A stretch of DNA of 64,000 nt from Armigeres subalbatus (GCF_024139115.2 NC_085141.1:373444949-373508948), one strand, 5' to 3'; numbered from the stretch's first letter, positions 13,201 to 22,997 are shown. The notes: generated by a model from the letters alone, not told the origin. A program made the numbers and translations.

Positions 13201-15599
13201 TATTGCTGGCTCCCTCCATCGCACAGTATTAAACTCGTGTTTTAAACGCGTTTGTTTAATAGTGCCTTTATTATTCAATTTAGCGTAATGGTGTCTTTGA
13301 GACATTTGATCAGAAAGTTAATGCGCTTCTTTGGAGATATTCGGCTTACTCATCAATCCTCCTAAAAGTGAGTTTTATTGGATTTTTTAGTCATACTTGA
13401 TTTAACTGTAACTTGACAACGGGCAAATTGTGGCAGTCAATCTCATTCGCATAATAAAGTACAATTGATGGAATTTAAATTAATATCTGAACTGTAGAGT
13501 TGTAAGCGGATGTAAGGAATGTTTCACCAAAAACCATTTCCTACTATGCAAAGCAGAAATGAATCTCCCATCACAAGGAGTTGATGAACCAATGCATCAT
13601 GCGTCTCCATATGCTTGTATGCTTCAACGTCAAACTTGTTCAAAGCATGTTGGCATAAAAAGCAATAAATTTCGCAAAATAATGAAATTACGAACTTGGT
13701 GTCTTCGAAAAAGTTTTTCAGGAGAACTTTTGCTACAACACTCACGAAGACATATACCTTGCATGTTGTAAAGTGTAAAAAATATATTTTCATCACACTT
13801 TAAGGAGGATCAATCATAAGGCTGAATACCTTCAAAGAAGCGCAACAACTTACTTATAAAATATCTCGAAGCCGCCATTACGCTAAATCACTTAATAAAG
13901 GTTGCGCTGAAAACGCGATTTTAGCCACCGTGCATCGTTCCGCCGAGGTAGGATTCTACTTACAGAGAGGCGTGGAGGAAAGTATTAAAGGCATTCCAAT
14001 ATCATCGAACACACACCGACTAGAGAGTTCGTGTATTCACTATCGCGGGAGCCCGACGGAAGTTCAGTGTTCCGTACAAGTCTTTTCCCTCCGCGTACCG
14101 AGCATTGCGCTCGCATAAACGAAAAAGTTTCGTGTTCTTCGCACTAACGAGGAAAATTCGTAACACTACCGATGAACAAATCTTCAGACTAAAACACCGA
14201 GCGTCACCTTGGAATTATAATGCGTTTTATCGCCGTATGTTATTTATCCCGGATGTTACTTGCAAATTTTGAATATCCAACGGTTTTTGCGAATTTTAAT
14301 AATAAAAATGATTTGTTCCCGCCGTAATGGATAACTTAATGGGACGGTTTCATCTAATTTTTTATTAAATTCAACTAATCTAAAGGTTTCTTTCAATTTA
14401 TTTTTCAGCAAACTGAAAAGAAGTTTAAAGTGATAAAAAAAATCCAAAATCCAAATCCAAATTATCCATAGATATTCAATATATACTCACAAACTCCTGA
14501 GGTTTCTATAAAAATCAGTTCACTACCCCTTTATCTTCTTCTATATACATAAAAATTAATTTCTGTCTGTCTGAACCTTATAGACTCCGAAAGCACTGAA
14601 CCGATGGGCGTGAAAATTTGTATGCAGAGGTTTTTGGGGCCGGCGAAGGTTCTTAAGATGGTTCGAGACCCCTCCCTCTTTTGGAAAGGGGGGCTCCATA
14701 CAAATGGAACAAAAATTTCTGCATAATTTGAGAACTAAGCAGAGAATAAATCAATTTTAGACGAAACGAAGTTCGTCCTAGCTATAACGATTTTCATGGA
14801 TATTTCTACCTCACGCAACAGTTAAACAATATAGCTAGCTGATGCCATATTGAAATTAGAAAAAATCTCAATCATATTGATAATATTCACATTTCAAAAA
14901 AGTGGCGATATTTCGTTGCCGGAAAACTCATGAAACAAAGCGCCTTTTAGCAGGCAGCTCTTAGGGAACAATGTACCATGCGTCGGCACATCAGCATTCT
15001 GGTATGGACAGTGCGTGGAGACGCGAGTACATTGTATGATAGTTAAACAAGGGCGTTTTGCCTCGCCGAAATGTTAGATGTTTCATCAAAATGTGGAAAA
15101 TTTCAGTTTTTCCTACATTCCTATCTATTATTTTGACACTTTTCTCGCCTAACCTACATAATTTCACGTCTAGTTTTTTTAGGGCTATCTCAAACATGGT
15201 AAATATAAGTGAAAACGTTTTGCCTCGGGGGGGGGGGGGTCTGGCGTTATGGGGTCTCTTCCGCTAAATAAACGCAAACTCACAGTTGGCGCCTAGTTAG
15301 ACGCCACAGGCTGAATACGATGCATCCAACTAGTTACAATTTTCCTTTCTTCCTCCACCATCCAGGACGAAATCGGCCTCAAGGAGTGGTCCCTGTCGCT
15401 GCGCGGTGCCCACAAGGAAAGCCAGGAACTGCTCGGCTCGATGGCGAAGAAGGCCGGCAAAATCTACGGCACCGAGCGGGACGCCTCCAAAGCCAACGTA
15501 CTGATCTCGTCGTCTACCACCGCCAATTCCAACGCCAGTGCCACCAACAATTCCGCCGGCACCGGCGGCCAGCGGAACGCCAACGGGTCCTCCAACTAG
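3969..15599 (+). CDS. Gprk1: G protein-coupled receptor kinase, GRK2/3 (beta-ARK) type, 3' part
   Basis: Ser/Thr kinase that phosphorylates activated G protein-coupled receptors at the plasma membrane and binds G-beta-gamma and phosphoinositides through its PH domain (family knowledge). Six exons are visible: 3969-4295, 4366-4466, 4535-4753, 4817-5023, 5100-5262 and 15366-15599. They join in frame through GT-AG introns to 416 residues and a TAG stop. Residue n here equals about n+300 in mammalian GRK2. Visible motifs are YRDLKPAN (catalytic Asp 17), the GRK-specific DLG in place of DFG (Asp 35), [11 protein letters not shown], the AGC tail with [27 protein letters not shown], and a PH domain from about residue 257 to 370. 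The tail is rich in Ser, Asn, Thr and Gly. The N-terminal RGS domain and kinase N-lobe lie outside the window. Orthology to Drosophila Gprk1, not Gprk2, is inferred from the PH domain. Confidence 0.96.
4366..4466 (+). CDS. Gprk1: Gprk1 exon: end of kinase C-lobe
   Basis: Encodes [16 protein letters not shown] through DKRLGCKGG, matching the GRK2 segment that ends LLQRDVNRRLGC. The acceptor is ttttcag and the donor gtaag begins at 4467. The last codon is split two plus one with the next exon. Confidence 0.94.
4535..4753 (+). CDS. Gprk1: Gprk1 exon: AGC-kinase tail
   Basis: Begins with the base completing a Gly codon, then [10 protein letters not shown], through [16 protein letters not shown] and [15 protein letters not shown] to PLTISER. 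The [27 protein letters not shown] stretch is near-invariant in GRK2/3. The donor is gtgcg at 4754; the Arg codon is split across the intron. Confidence 0.95.
4817..5023 (+). CDS. Gprk1: Gprk1 exon: RGS-closing helix and PH domain start
   Basis: Encodes [20 protein letters not shown], a charged linker ([12 protein letters not shown]), then the PH start CILHGYLKK and [11 protein letters not shown]. It matches GRK2 from [20 protein letters not shown] to the YLFPNRLEW strand. The Arg codon is split over the donor at 5024. Confidence 0.95.
5100..5262 (+). CDS. Gprk1: Gprk1 exon: middle of PH domain
   Basis: Begins with the last base of the split Arg codon and runs [20 protein letters not shown] through [15 protein letters not shown]. 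It ends on a codon boundary before gtaag at 5263. It covers PH beta strands 3-7. The following intron is 10,103 bp and splits the PH domain before its C-terminal helix. Confidence 0.94.
5330..5631 (+). mobile_element. tRNA-derived SINE (Feilai-like)
   Basis: About 300 bp with a tRNA-like head: an A-box region near tcatgcggtaagacgcgcgg and a B box GGTTCGATTCC near 5400. The 3' end is a (AAG)n tail after aatgccaat. A 15-bp target duplication with one mismatch flanks it (acacatcaaattctc at about 5315-5329, acacataaaattctc at about 5632-5646). The structure and tail fit the Feilai family of Aedes aegypti as I remember it; the family name is unverified. It lies in sense orientation in the last Gprk1 intron. 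Confidence 0.85.
5975..6027. repeat. Short inverted repeat from a dispersed family
   Basis: Arms of about 13 bp (TCATAAGACGAGT and its complement) enclose a short spacer. A related half-copy occurs at about 36538-36570, where it is followed by a segment reading cgtatttcgaccttaacag. Probably a piece of an Aedes dispersed repeat. Confidence 0.6.
6054..6374 (-). pseudogene. LINE fragment: RNase H end and zinc knuckle
   Basis: The minus strand reads [18 protein letters not shown], which resembles an RNase H segment, then [20 protein letters not shown], then [14 protein letters not shown]. The ILSRLR.GHT...C..C....V.HF pattern is the C-terminal tail of I/LOA/R1-type non-LTR retrotransposons that carry RNase H. 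The copy is 5'-truncated and internally shortened. It is antisense in the Gprk1 intron. Confidence 0.7.
6727..7335 (+). mobile_element. Family A MITE-like repeat, copy 1
   Basis: About 600 bp with related ends: TATAGGGGAAGAGGCCCC at the left and, as complement, TAGGGGAAGGGGGGG at the right. A 14-base C run starts near 6758. The interior carries an ATTCGCCGACGCGTGG-like segment and CATGAGTTTTCCGGCAACAA. An inverted copy lies at about 14830-15265 in the same intron, and a further diverged copy at about 38715-39125. No coding capacity was seen. Confidence 0.65.
7740..7890. repeat. Purine-rich low-complexity tract
   Basis: The + strand is dominated by GAAAGAAAAAGGAA-type sequence. With 8425-8640 it forms the purine partner to the pyrimidine block at 8641-9830. 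The open minus-strand frames here are composition artefacts. Confidence 0.7.
7893..8425 (+). mobile_element. Dispersed repeat with CA/CATA microsatellite
   Basis: Starts near gatcaatccacctagcg and continues through a (CA)n(CATA)n run at 8275-8303. It then reads gacatcacctcaattcgtcg to about 8425. A second, diverged copy of the microsatellite part lies at about 42030-42190. I recognise this as a very common Aedes repeat but cannot assign a class. It has no believable coding frame. Confidence 0.65.
8425..9830. repeat. Polypurine then polypyrimidine block
   Basis: The + strand is nearly pure purine from 8425 to 8640 (aggaagaaggaagaaa type). It switches to a long T/C-rich minisatellite of TTCTCACTTCTCATT-like units from 8641 to about 9830. 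Unit length varies (7-15 bp). Open frames on both strands are composition artefacts. It lies in the 10.1 kb Gprk1 intron. Confidence 0.9.
9835..10151. other. Unassigned intronic segment
   Basis: Higher GC than its neighbours and open in short frames on both strands, but no recognisable domain. It is the site into which the hAT-like MITE at 10160 inserted, so it is probably an older repeat. Confidence 0.4.
10160..10587 (+). mobile_element. hAT-like MITE, copy 1 (8-bp TSD)
   Basis: 428 bp beginning CAGACATCATGC and ending GAGACTCTG, with only the outer CAGA shared as inverted ends. It is flanked on both sides by GTCGGTAC (10152-10159 and 10588-10595), a perfect 8-bp target duplication. It shares nearly all of its length with the copy at 21706-22142. 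Internal palindromic motifs include CGCATTGAGACATCTCAATGCG. No transposase. Confidence 0.8.
10871..11380. mobile_element. hAT-like MITE with perfect 8-bp TSD
   Basis: 510 bp with 19-bp terminal inverted repeats, CAGGGTTGACAATAGTCAT at the left and CAGGGCTGACAATAGTCAT as complement at the right. Both sides carry the 8-bp duplication GCTGGCAG (10863-10870 and 11381-11388). CAGGG-type termini with an 8-bp duplication are diagnostic of hAT. The interior is non-coding. Confidence 0.9.
11389..12160. other. Intronic DNA with MITE half at its end
   Basis: No gene signal. At about 12020-12100 the text cctcactaagcgttacgtaatttg resembles one end of a dispersed MITE whose other copies appear near 36820-36880. 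The rest is unassigned. Confidence 0.4.
12161..12400 (-). repeat. Copies of the GCGGGCGTCCCACC repeat (antisense)
   Basis: Four antisense copies of a motif reading ggtgggacgcccacaagaa recur here at 30-60 bp spacing. The same family forms an eleven-copy sense array at 43077-43610. Confidence 0.65.
12440..14530. other. Unassigned intronic region
   Basis: The minus strand from about 13120 to 12450 has several frame-shifted stretches with a charged, Lys/Gln-rich look (for example MRQ-type ends and [13 protein letters not shown] text) that may be an eroded retrotransposon ORF1, but no diagnostic motif supports this. Nothing recognisable lies between 13120 and 14530. Confidence 0.3.
14540..14720 (+). 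mobile_element. Dispersed insect repeat (TTTCTGTCTGTCTG type)
   Basis: Reads aatttctgtctgtctg, then a part containing actgaaccgatgggcgtg, then ggggccggcgaaggttc. I recall this motif string from the repeats of many insects; its class is uncertain to me. It has no coding capacity. Confidence 0.5.
14830..15265 (-). mobile_element. Family A MITE-like repeat, copy 2 (inverted, truncated)
   Basis: Reverse-complement relative of 6727-7335. It shares the gaaacaaagcgcc/ttgccggaaaactcatg segment, the cgtcggcacatcagcattc segment and a G run near 15227-15240. The outer end reads gcggaagagacccc on the complement. The far end is truncated near 14830. It lies about 100 bp before the terminal Gprk1 exon. 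Confidence 0.65.
15366..15599 (+). CDS. Gprk1: Gprk1 terminal exon: PH C-terminal helix and tail
   Basis: 77 codons plus TAG. It starts [20 protein letters not shown], the PH C-terminal helix with its conserved Trp, then [15 protein letters not shown] low-complexity tail rich in Ser, Thr, Asn, Ala and Gly ends NGSSN. The frame joins the exon ending at 5262. GC content jumps above the surrounding repeats, as expected for a real exon. The acceptor is ccatccag. Confidence 0.93.
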   Translation, partial: DEIGLKEWSLSLRGAHKESQELLGSMAKKAGKIYGTERDASKANVLISSSTTANSNASATNNSAGTGGQRNANGSSN

Positions 15600-17341
15600 C
15601 GGTTACTGTTGCGATCTCGGTCCTGCTTCATAGAGCCGAGTCGTCTGAAGGAACCCCTGCTGAAGATGAAGTGCAAGGACACCTAAAACCGTGTAGGTGG
15701 CGACGGCAGCAGCATGTCAGGTCGTTTTGGTTTCCTGCCTGTCGGTTCTGTGAAGGCTTTTAGTTAGACATTGTGTTATATTTTTTTCAATTCTGCTCTG
15801 CAGTATTTAGGTATGTATAGACATTCTTGTTTTTCGTTTTCATTTTCGTTTCTTTTGGAGCAACTTGGGACGTGAAAAAACGGGTTTAATCGGAACGCAT
15901 TGGCTATTCGTGGGCATTTCAAAACAAATAGTAGGAAATTCGAAGCGAAAACAAGAGTATTTTCCGCCGACAGTGATATGAACAAAGTGTGAAGCAAAAC
16001 AGTGAATATTTTAATCAGTAGGCGTTACGATTATACAAACAAAAGCACACATACACACAATGAATGGAAATGCTGACAATGATATAGCGATTCGGTCACC
16101 GCATCAGTGCTGACTTTGATAGTATTTGTTTTGTTTAGGTTGGAAAGTGAAAATAAAGCAGGTGGCGTTTTGAAATAACAAGCCCAACAAAAGCGCGGCC
16201 TACTATGTTTTCATTTTTTGATGTATCGCACGATTGTTTTCGTTGTATTTTATTCTTTTGAGTATTAATTTTGTTAGTGTTTATGTTTTGTAGTATTGAT
16301 GGAAAGTCAGTATTGAGCAGTGAAGCATAACAAATTATAGCAAAAATAATTCCTAGAGTTAGCGAATAAATGTGTCAATTTAGTATTGTACTTCTTTATA
16401 CCGGAAGAAGCAAATCATGGAAGTAATATCTAGTGATGTTTATACAACTGTGACAACCGAAGAAACTAGATGGAAGAAAACAATAAAAATGAACAAAAAA
16501 TTAACCCAAATTACTAGCATATGTTGAGCGAACGAATGGCGCAGAGTTGTTTATAAATATAATGTAAAAACAACAAAAAAAACTGTAAACTCAATCTAGG
16601 CGTAAATATCCTAAAATATGGATGAAACAATCACAGCAGTCGTGTGACAAGTCGTTGTGTCGCGTATCATTTATGTGACATAGTCAGTGGTAGTTGTTTG
16701 TTTTAGTTTATTTTTCTGTTGTGAAATTTATGATTTTTGTTGTAAGTTCGGGGAAAACGTCAAACTATATACAATTAATGTCAATCCAAATATTTCGACA
16801 GCTGTGGTTCTAGTGAAACAAACTGGTATGTGTTACTACTATAACTACTACGACTACTGACTTCAACTAATACTGTTGAATATATTTGTATAGCAATCTA
16901 GGATCCCAGTTAGAAACAAAACATAAACAATACTAAGCTTTTTATATGTCTGTATGTATGTGTGTGGAGTACATTAAATGAAAAATGAAATTAAGCGTAA
17001 TTGTTTAGGAAAACCAAAATCAACTGTTAAGCCAAAACAAGTAACAATCTCTATGGTAAAAGCAAAACAAGTGTTATCTAGTTTTCCATCTTGTTGGTTT
17101 CCCTCAAAGACTAGGTCGTTTATTGTTTAATGCATAAACAAGAATGGTCATCAGCACAGCACAACATCATGGAATCAATCCCCCAAATTCAAACAATGAC
17201 AATAGTAAAGCAACTTCGTAGTATTTCACAGCACCAACATCCCAAGTTTACATTTACAAGATGCATACACATATTCTAACACATCGAAGAGCGATTGCAC
17301 TCTTGCTCTCAGCAATTATTTCAACAGCCGGAACAAATAAA
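15600..17341 (+). other. Gprk1 3' UTR
   Basis: AT-rich, repeat-free sequence follows the TAG stop, consistent with a long 3' UTR. AATAAA signals occur at 16152, 16365, 16482 and 17336, so several polyadenylation sites are possible. CA-rich and ATGTATGT runs occur near 16040 and 16950. The true end is unknown. Confidence 0.6.
17336..17341 (+). terminator. Candidate distal Gprk1 poly(A) signal
   Basis: AATAAA, the most distal of four canonical hexamers in the AT-rich stretch after the stop codon. Which of the four is used cannot be told from sequence. Confidence 0.4.
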
Positions 17342-19499
17342 AAAACGTGCGAACAATCGTTCTATTTTGGCAATTTAAAAAACAAGATAGATAAAGATCA
17401 CGCCACACCCATATAGTCGCAATTCACTAAAAATAGATGTTAGAATACACACGTGAAAAAAAAAAGAAACAGAACTTCTCGGCAGTCATAAAATCGTCTT
17501 AGTTAGTAGGCAAACGCCAACCCACCCTGTTTATCCGATACCGATCAAAGATAAAGATAATCATAATAATCATAATTATAATTGATTCAAAGGTTAAACT
17601 ATGTATTTATTACACATACACATACACACAGTTATAGTAACCAGTCAGAGAAGGTGAATATGAAGCGAGAATGACGAGTAATAGAGGAAACAAACAAAAA
17701 AGTCAACTATAATCAAATTCGTATAAATTCAGCAGCTCACTGTTATGCAACACCAAAACTTTAGAGTAGATTTGTTTACGTTTATTTTTCTCTCTCATAT
17801 TATATGCTACACGCGAACACACGGACTCATACTCACACCCAACCATGTTTATAAATTATAGATAAAACATCTTACCCCCATACACCAACATTTGTAGTCC
17901 CTGTCACTGTCGTTAGTGGCGGTTTGCAAATTAATACAAAAAAAAGTTATTGCCTTGATTTTCATCCCTTCCTAATAATACACATTTTTAATACTCAGTT
18001 TGGAGATTCTGATCAGAAGAAAATATGCCACGGAAAAGCATTTTTCACTATGATATATTGTCATCGATTACAAACTCACACATTTCTGAAGGTTTTGTCC
18101 ATGGCCCTTTTAATGACTATTAGGCTAGCTTTTCAAATCAAACATGAAGTGAAAACATAATTCCCTTCGGGGCAAAATGCCTGTTTGGCATTGCCTTATA
18201 TTTATTGTGTTTGTAAATTTTTCCCATTTTATGATTTTCCAAGGCGAAATGTCTTCACGACACTAACGATATACCACGCACCTCCATACGACCATACGAC
18301 CCAATTCGTGCCGGATAGACAGTTTAGAAAATCGAAATTTTTGTACATTTTCTCAATTGTGAAAACACGGAAAGCGAATACGCTTGCGTCACGTTTAAGT
18401 GGATAAATTTCATCATTTGTCCACCTCAATTTGTACAACTTTCCAAATACCACCTGATGTTGTTTTTGACAGTTTGTGGATTTTTTAGTTAGATAAATTT
18501 TTTTTAACCATTTTATTTATTTGGTAGGCTCAGTATTTGTTACACTAAATGCAAAGGCCAGAAATAGGCAATTATCATTTTGATGAAATGTGAAAATTGT
18601 GAATTAAGTTCTGCGAACATTTTTGACTGACTTGTGATATTTGATATGAACATTTGTTGTAGGAAATCCTCAGTAAGGGGGTTGAAGGATATCCACCAGT
18701 ACGATTTATGATCGATCTGCTACACAAAAACTTTAGCAAACAATGGGTAATTTTCATGGACTCTTGGCACGATTTTGCAAAACCGAGGACAAATATTGTT
18801 GAAATTTTCGGCAAATTTAGTGTGTATTTTGACTGTCGAGAAAATCATTATATTGAAAAGAATATAGAAGCTTTTACTTAGCTGAGCTTTTTCCTTTTAT
18901 TCCCAATTGTCGATGGAGTTTATGTAGAGATAATTTCGAAATCCTGAAAAATCCTTTATTTATTTTGCATCAAAACTCGATGATTTCTTGCCTATTTGTT
19001 TCTATCATTTGTGTTGAACGTTGATAAGAACTAGCAGAAAAACGTTTTTACATATAGTGAGTTATGTTTTATAGCAAAAGTGGTAGAAAGTTGGTTAACT
19101 ATGCTACAAATTGAATGGTTCAGATTAGCATAAGTCCTGAGAACCATTCATATACTGTTTCATTTCTTATATTTTGTTTAGGATCCAATGAAGTTTCTAC
19201 GGAATGGCATCCCACCATCTTGAATTGTCCAATTTCCCTACCTGGTTACCTAGTTGGCTACAGCATCCATAATCCTATACCTGGCGTATTTTAGAGCTCC
19301 ATAATCGTCGATCTTGGGCGATGTGCCAGTTTCTCCGAATGTTTAGTGTCCCCAGATCCGATTCCATCGCGAGCAGCTAGCATGTTCGTGGTCTTCCATC
19401 GTATTTCTCAAATGCATTAACCCTGCTTCAATCCAGCTAAGATTACAATCGAGGTTGACAATTCGCCTGCAATCCGAATAATTGATTTCCAGCCATCAA
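17342..19499. other. Intergenic, no gene seen
   Basis: AT-rich. Traces of the family A repeat appear near 18170-18300 (ggggcaaaatgcc, taccacgcacctccat). No supported ORF; the short open frames lack any recognisable domain. Confidence 0.5.
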
Positions 19500-20110
19500 G
19501 CGTTGCACGTATCAGCCCAATTTGTTTTGCCGGAAAACCATGTTCAGACAGCAGACCTGTCACAGCTCATTTATTGTCACTGAATCATACACTGCTGAAG
19601 TCAATGAACAGATGGTGAGTTTGCAAGTTGTTCTTATGGAATTTATCAAGTATCATCCGGACATCGACAGATCTGTTGGCAACCTCATTAACTGCCAAGT
19701 GTTGGATATTGAAAAGCATCGTTTTGTTATTACGTGAATAGCTGACGCTAGATAGTCGCTCCCGAATTGTTGCAACTACAGGATAATGATTCGAGCCAAC
19801 GTTCGGGCCTCCGAAGGACCCTACATCTATAACATCTGAGAAATGTCGATGGTCTATCTTTGAGCAAGTGTCGCCACTCGGGTTGTAGCCAAATGTGTTT
19901 GCGGATATTCTTACGTGCGAAATAGGTACTGCTGATTGCAATCCCTCTCGCTGCAGCAAAAGTTACAAGTCGTAGACCATTATCGTTGGTAGCGAATGAA
20001 GACTTTCCGTACCAATAACAGAGTAAAAGAAGCTTTCTCTTCCAATCTTCGCGATTGCATCCCCGATGACAATCTTTACATCGTGTGTTTGGCGTCAGGT
20101 GCATCAAAGC
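19500..20110 (-). pseudogene. LINE fragment: endonuclease end and RT start
   Basis: The minus strand encodes, across frame breaks, the end of an AP-endonuclease domain (NDNGLRLVTFAAARGIAISS, ARKNIRKH, then an IDH..HFSDVIDV stretch). An abrupt join follows to an RT segment reading LQTHHLFIDFSSVYDSV. The same two segments are further apart in a complete LINE, so this copy has an internal deletion. It is the same family as the LINE at 49200-56000. Confidence 0.8.
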
Positions 20111-21239
20111 TCTCATAGAACGCATCCTTCACATCATCAGGCTTATCGTGTTTGATTAACACTATCATTATTATTTGTTACTGGAGTTACCAGTCCGATC
20201 TTGCCCTGATTGTTTTTTTTTTTTCAATCTGTCCATCGTTTCAACGACGCACTCTAGATGGATCTAAATTCGAGCACAGCTACTTCCAAGACGAATCGAT
20301 TAGTGAGGAAATCTTGCAAATTGGCCCTTCAAAATCGATTTTCCCGAAAACACTCGAAGATATCGAACTTTGTTTGAAAATTCAGTTAAAAAAAACAACA
20401 AAACGTCGATTTGTCACATTGTTGAATTTTTGCGCATATTAGTCTCATGGGGAATAAACTCATCATTATGACAGAATCTGTTATTTTATAGAGTGTTGCT
20501 TATAGAAATGGTATTCAATACTTAGTTCTCGCAAGTCTAGCCACTTTTAGAGATGAACAAGGCCGGTTACAGGGATCTTTATTCAAGTGATATTATTGTG
20601 ATCCAACAACATCAACCACGTGGGCAGTATTGTTTCATAGGTATATTGAGCATGAGACGAGAGCTGTCGATCATAGTAGTTATTAATGAAATCTAATACT
20701 CAGCGGGACTTATATGCGTAGAAATCCGCAAGCAAGTGTGGTTTCTCGGCATATCTGTTTCGCTAAACTTTTTTCATGAATAAGGTCGCAAATGGTATTT
20801 CTGAACTAAAACCTTGAATGAAATTATTAGAATGGAGCTCATCCAATAGTCTAGTGATCTCAATGATTCTCAAATTAGGTACTCATATGATTTCCTGAGC
20901 TAAAATTTTAGTTTTATTTCATATACGTTTTCCTCTGTGGCATTCTTTTAATTTGGTACTAATATGCGTAGAACGCAGGACAGTTTGCCTGTCCTTCGCG
21001 TCTGTTTGAGGTTCCGCCTGTTGATGGGTCAATACTGGCGTGGTTGAAGGGTTCATGGGGCACCAACTGGACGTCATTTGCGGCATATGGCCTTTTTGTC
21101 ACGATGTAAATGTTGCTCTTCAAGCCGCAGGAACAGAGCGTCTGCCACTCGTGATATTTCTTTGCAAACTTTGAAAACTTTGAAAATGTGTTATATGACA
21201 GAGAGGGTAGGAGGCAAGATGGAACGTACCAACTTCCAT
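20111..21239. other. Intergenic, no gene seen
   Basis: A short + frame at about 20240-20440 has no recognisable domain. The rest is unassigned. Confidence 0.4.
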
Positions 21240-21705
21240 TGAAAAAACATTCAATTTTCGTCTAAGTTTTCCGAGCCTCTGGAAAGGAGGCTTCAGAGTC
21301 TCTTGAAAGAAGGTTTCTGAACCTCTTGTAAGTAGGCTGCCAAACCTTTTGAAAGGAGGCTTCCGAGTTATAGGATAGTGATGAACTTTGAGCAACCTTA
21401 AATATCACGTAATCAAGAATTAAAAAAAATAGAAAGGAGACTTCCGAGTATCTTGAAAGAAGGCTTCCGAGCCTCTTGAAAGGAGGTTTCCGAGCCTCTC
21501 GAAAGGAGGCTTCCAAACCTTTTGAAAGGAGGCATCCGAGCCTCTTAAAGGAGGCCTCCGAGCCACTTGAAAAGAGGCTTCCAAACCTCTTGAAAAGAGG
21601 CTTCCGAGCCTCTTGAAAGGATGCTTCCGAGCCTCTTGAAAGAAAGCTTCCGTCATTTAATATAAATACATTTCAAGTTTCCTTATACGAATGAAGTATC
21701 ACAAG
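21240..21705. repeat. 23-bp minisatellite, array A, with 3' flank
   Basis: Degenerate tandem copies of a 23-bp unit (AAAGGAGGCTTCCGAGCCTCTTG), interrupted at about 21374-21428 by a unique block ending in an A run. Because 23 is not a multiple of 3, three units cycle through 23 codons and give long false ORFs. It is followed by a flank (tttaatataaatacatttc to gtatcacaag) that recurs after array B. Confidence 0.9.
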
Positions 21706-22142
21706 CAGACATCATGCACGCGTACAAAAAAAGGATGAAATTGAGCAATGACTGCTACGCGCACATAAAATTTAGCGCGCGCGAGTCTCACGAAGTTTGT
21801 GTACCTGACATTAACATTGGTGAGTCGCATTGAGACATCTCAATGCGATCAGCTCATGCGCTGTTTGCCATGGCAAACCTTTGCAAACAACAGTGGAGAT
21901 GCGTAGGTAAAACAGCATGGGCGGGAAATTTTCATTCAATAAAATCGTCGCCGAAGTAACGCCAACTATGCATTCCTAGCGCATGAGATGAGTCTCATGA
22001 GACGTACATTGAGACACGCTCACTCAGTTATTTTATGCGCGCGCTAGCTTCTCTTGTCGAACTGAATCGGTGCGCTACGTAAGCTTTTGTAGCTCATGGC
22101 ACACTGTCTCATCCATGTATACACGAGAATTAAGAGACCCTG
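21706..22142 (+). mobile_element. hAT-like MITE, copy 2
   Basis: Near-identical to 10160-10587 from CAGACATCATGC to GAGACCCTG. Unlike copy 1, the two flanks do not match as an 8-bp duplication (atcacaag on the left, taagaagg on the right). It lies exactly at the junction between two copies of a local tandem duplication. Confidence 0.8.
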
Positions 22143-22542
22143 TAAGAAGGCCTTTTGAAAGGAGGCTTCCGAGTTATAGGATAGTGATGAACTTTGTGCA
22201 AACTTAAAAATCACGTAATCAAAAATTTAAAAAAAAAAAAAAAGAAAGGAGATTTCCGAGCATCTTGAAAGAAGGCTTCCGAGCCTCTCGAAAGGAGGCT
22301 TCCAAACCTTTTGGAAGGAGGCTTCCGAGCCTCTTAAAGGAGGCTTCCGAGCCTCTTGAAAGGATGCTTCCGAGCCTCTTGAAAGGAGGCTTTCGAGCTC
22401 TGAAAAAGAAGCTGTTGAGCCCTTTTGAAAGTAGGCTTTTTCGCCTCTTGAAAGGAGACTTCCTCGCCTCTTGAAAGAAAGCTTCCTCCATTTAATATAA
22501 ATACATTTCAAGTTTCCCTCTACGAATAAAGTATCACAAGTC
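22143..22542. repeat. 23-bp minisatellite, array B, with duplicated flank
   Basis: Repeats the layout of array A: the unique block ttataggatagtgatgaactttg, an A run, 23-bp units, and then the flank ending gtatcacaag. It is a direct duplication of 21348-21705 and is diverged by scattered substitutions and unit loss. Confidence 0.9.
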
Positions 22543-22813
22543 AGTAAAAAGGCTCTTGGTGAGATTTCGCTGAACCCTGATCAGTTCTTTATCAAACTTT
22601 GTCAGTTGTCAAACCGCAATCCGAGATGCATACCATGCTGTAGCAGCGCTTAGTCACGAAATTGTTGGAGTAAACCCCTCGTTTGAGCTTCACTCACAAA
22701 TATCCAATCCGTCGTAGCTGGGTGACGTTGGGAGGGTTGGGCGACACCATCGGAAAAAAATCATCTGCACCTTCGGTAGAGTGGCTCAAAAAACACTTTT
22801 TCGAAATTTTTAA
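22543..22813. other. Intergenic, no gene seen
   Basis: Short segment between the duplicated minisatellite and a MITE. Nothing recognisable. Confidence 0.4.
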
Positions 22814-22997
22814 TGGGCCGCCTTCTTATTCGGTTCTATTTGATGCCCTGATGCTCTGGACAAAATTTCAGCCAAATCGGTCAACGTTTGGGCGGTGCTA
22901 AACTCGCAAAAATGTATGCAGAAACATCCAAAACAGTGAATTGCAATTGGACGGCACAATCAGGGCATCAAATAGAACCGAATAATAGGGCGGCCCA
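22814..22997. mobile_element. Hairpin MITE with TGGGCCGCC ends
   Basis: 184 bp. The arms (TGGGCCGCC, then ATTCGGTTCTATTTGATG and CCCTGAT) recur as complement at the right end with few mismatches. A partial relative lies at about 40660-40790. The flanking triplets differ (taa, tca), so the target duplication is unclear. Confidence 0.75.

Noticed and set aside
21420..22511. Overlapping minus frames of 78-94 codons rich in Ser, Arg, Phe
   Set aside because: Encoded by the 23-bp minisatellite in cycling frames.
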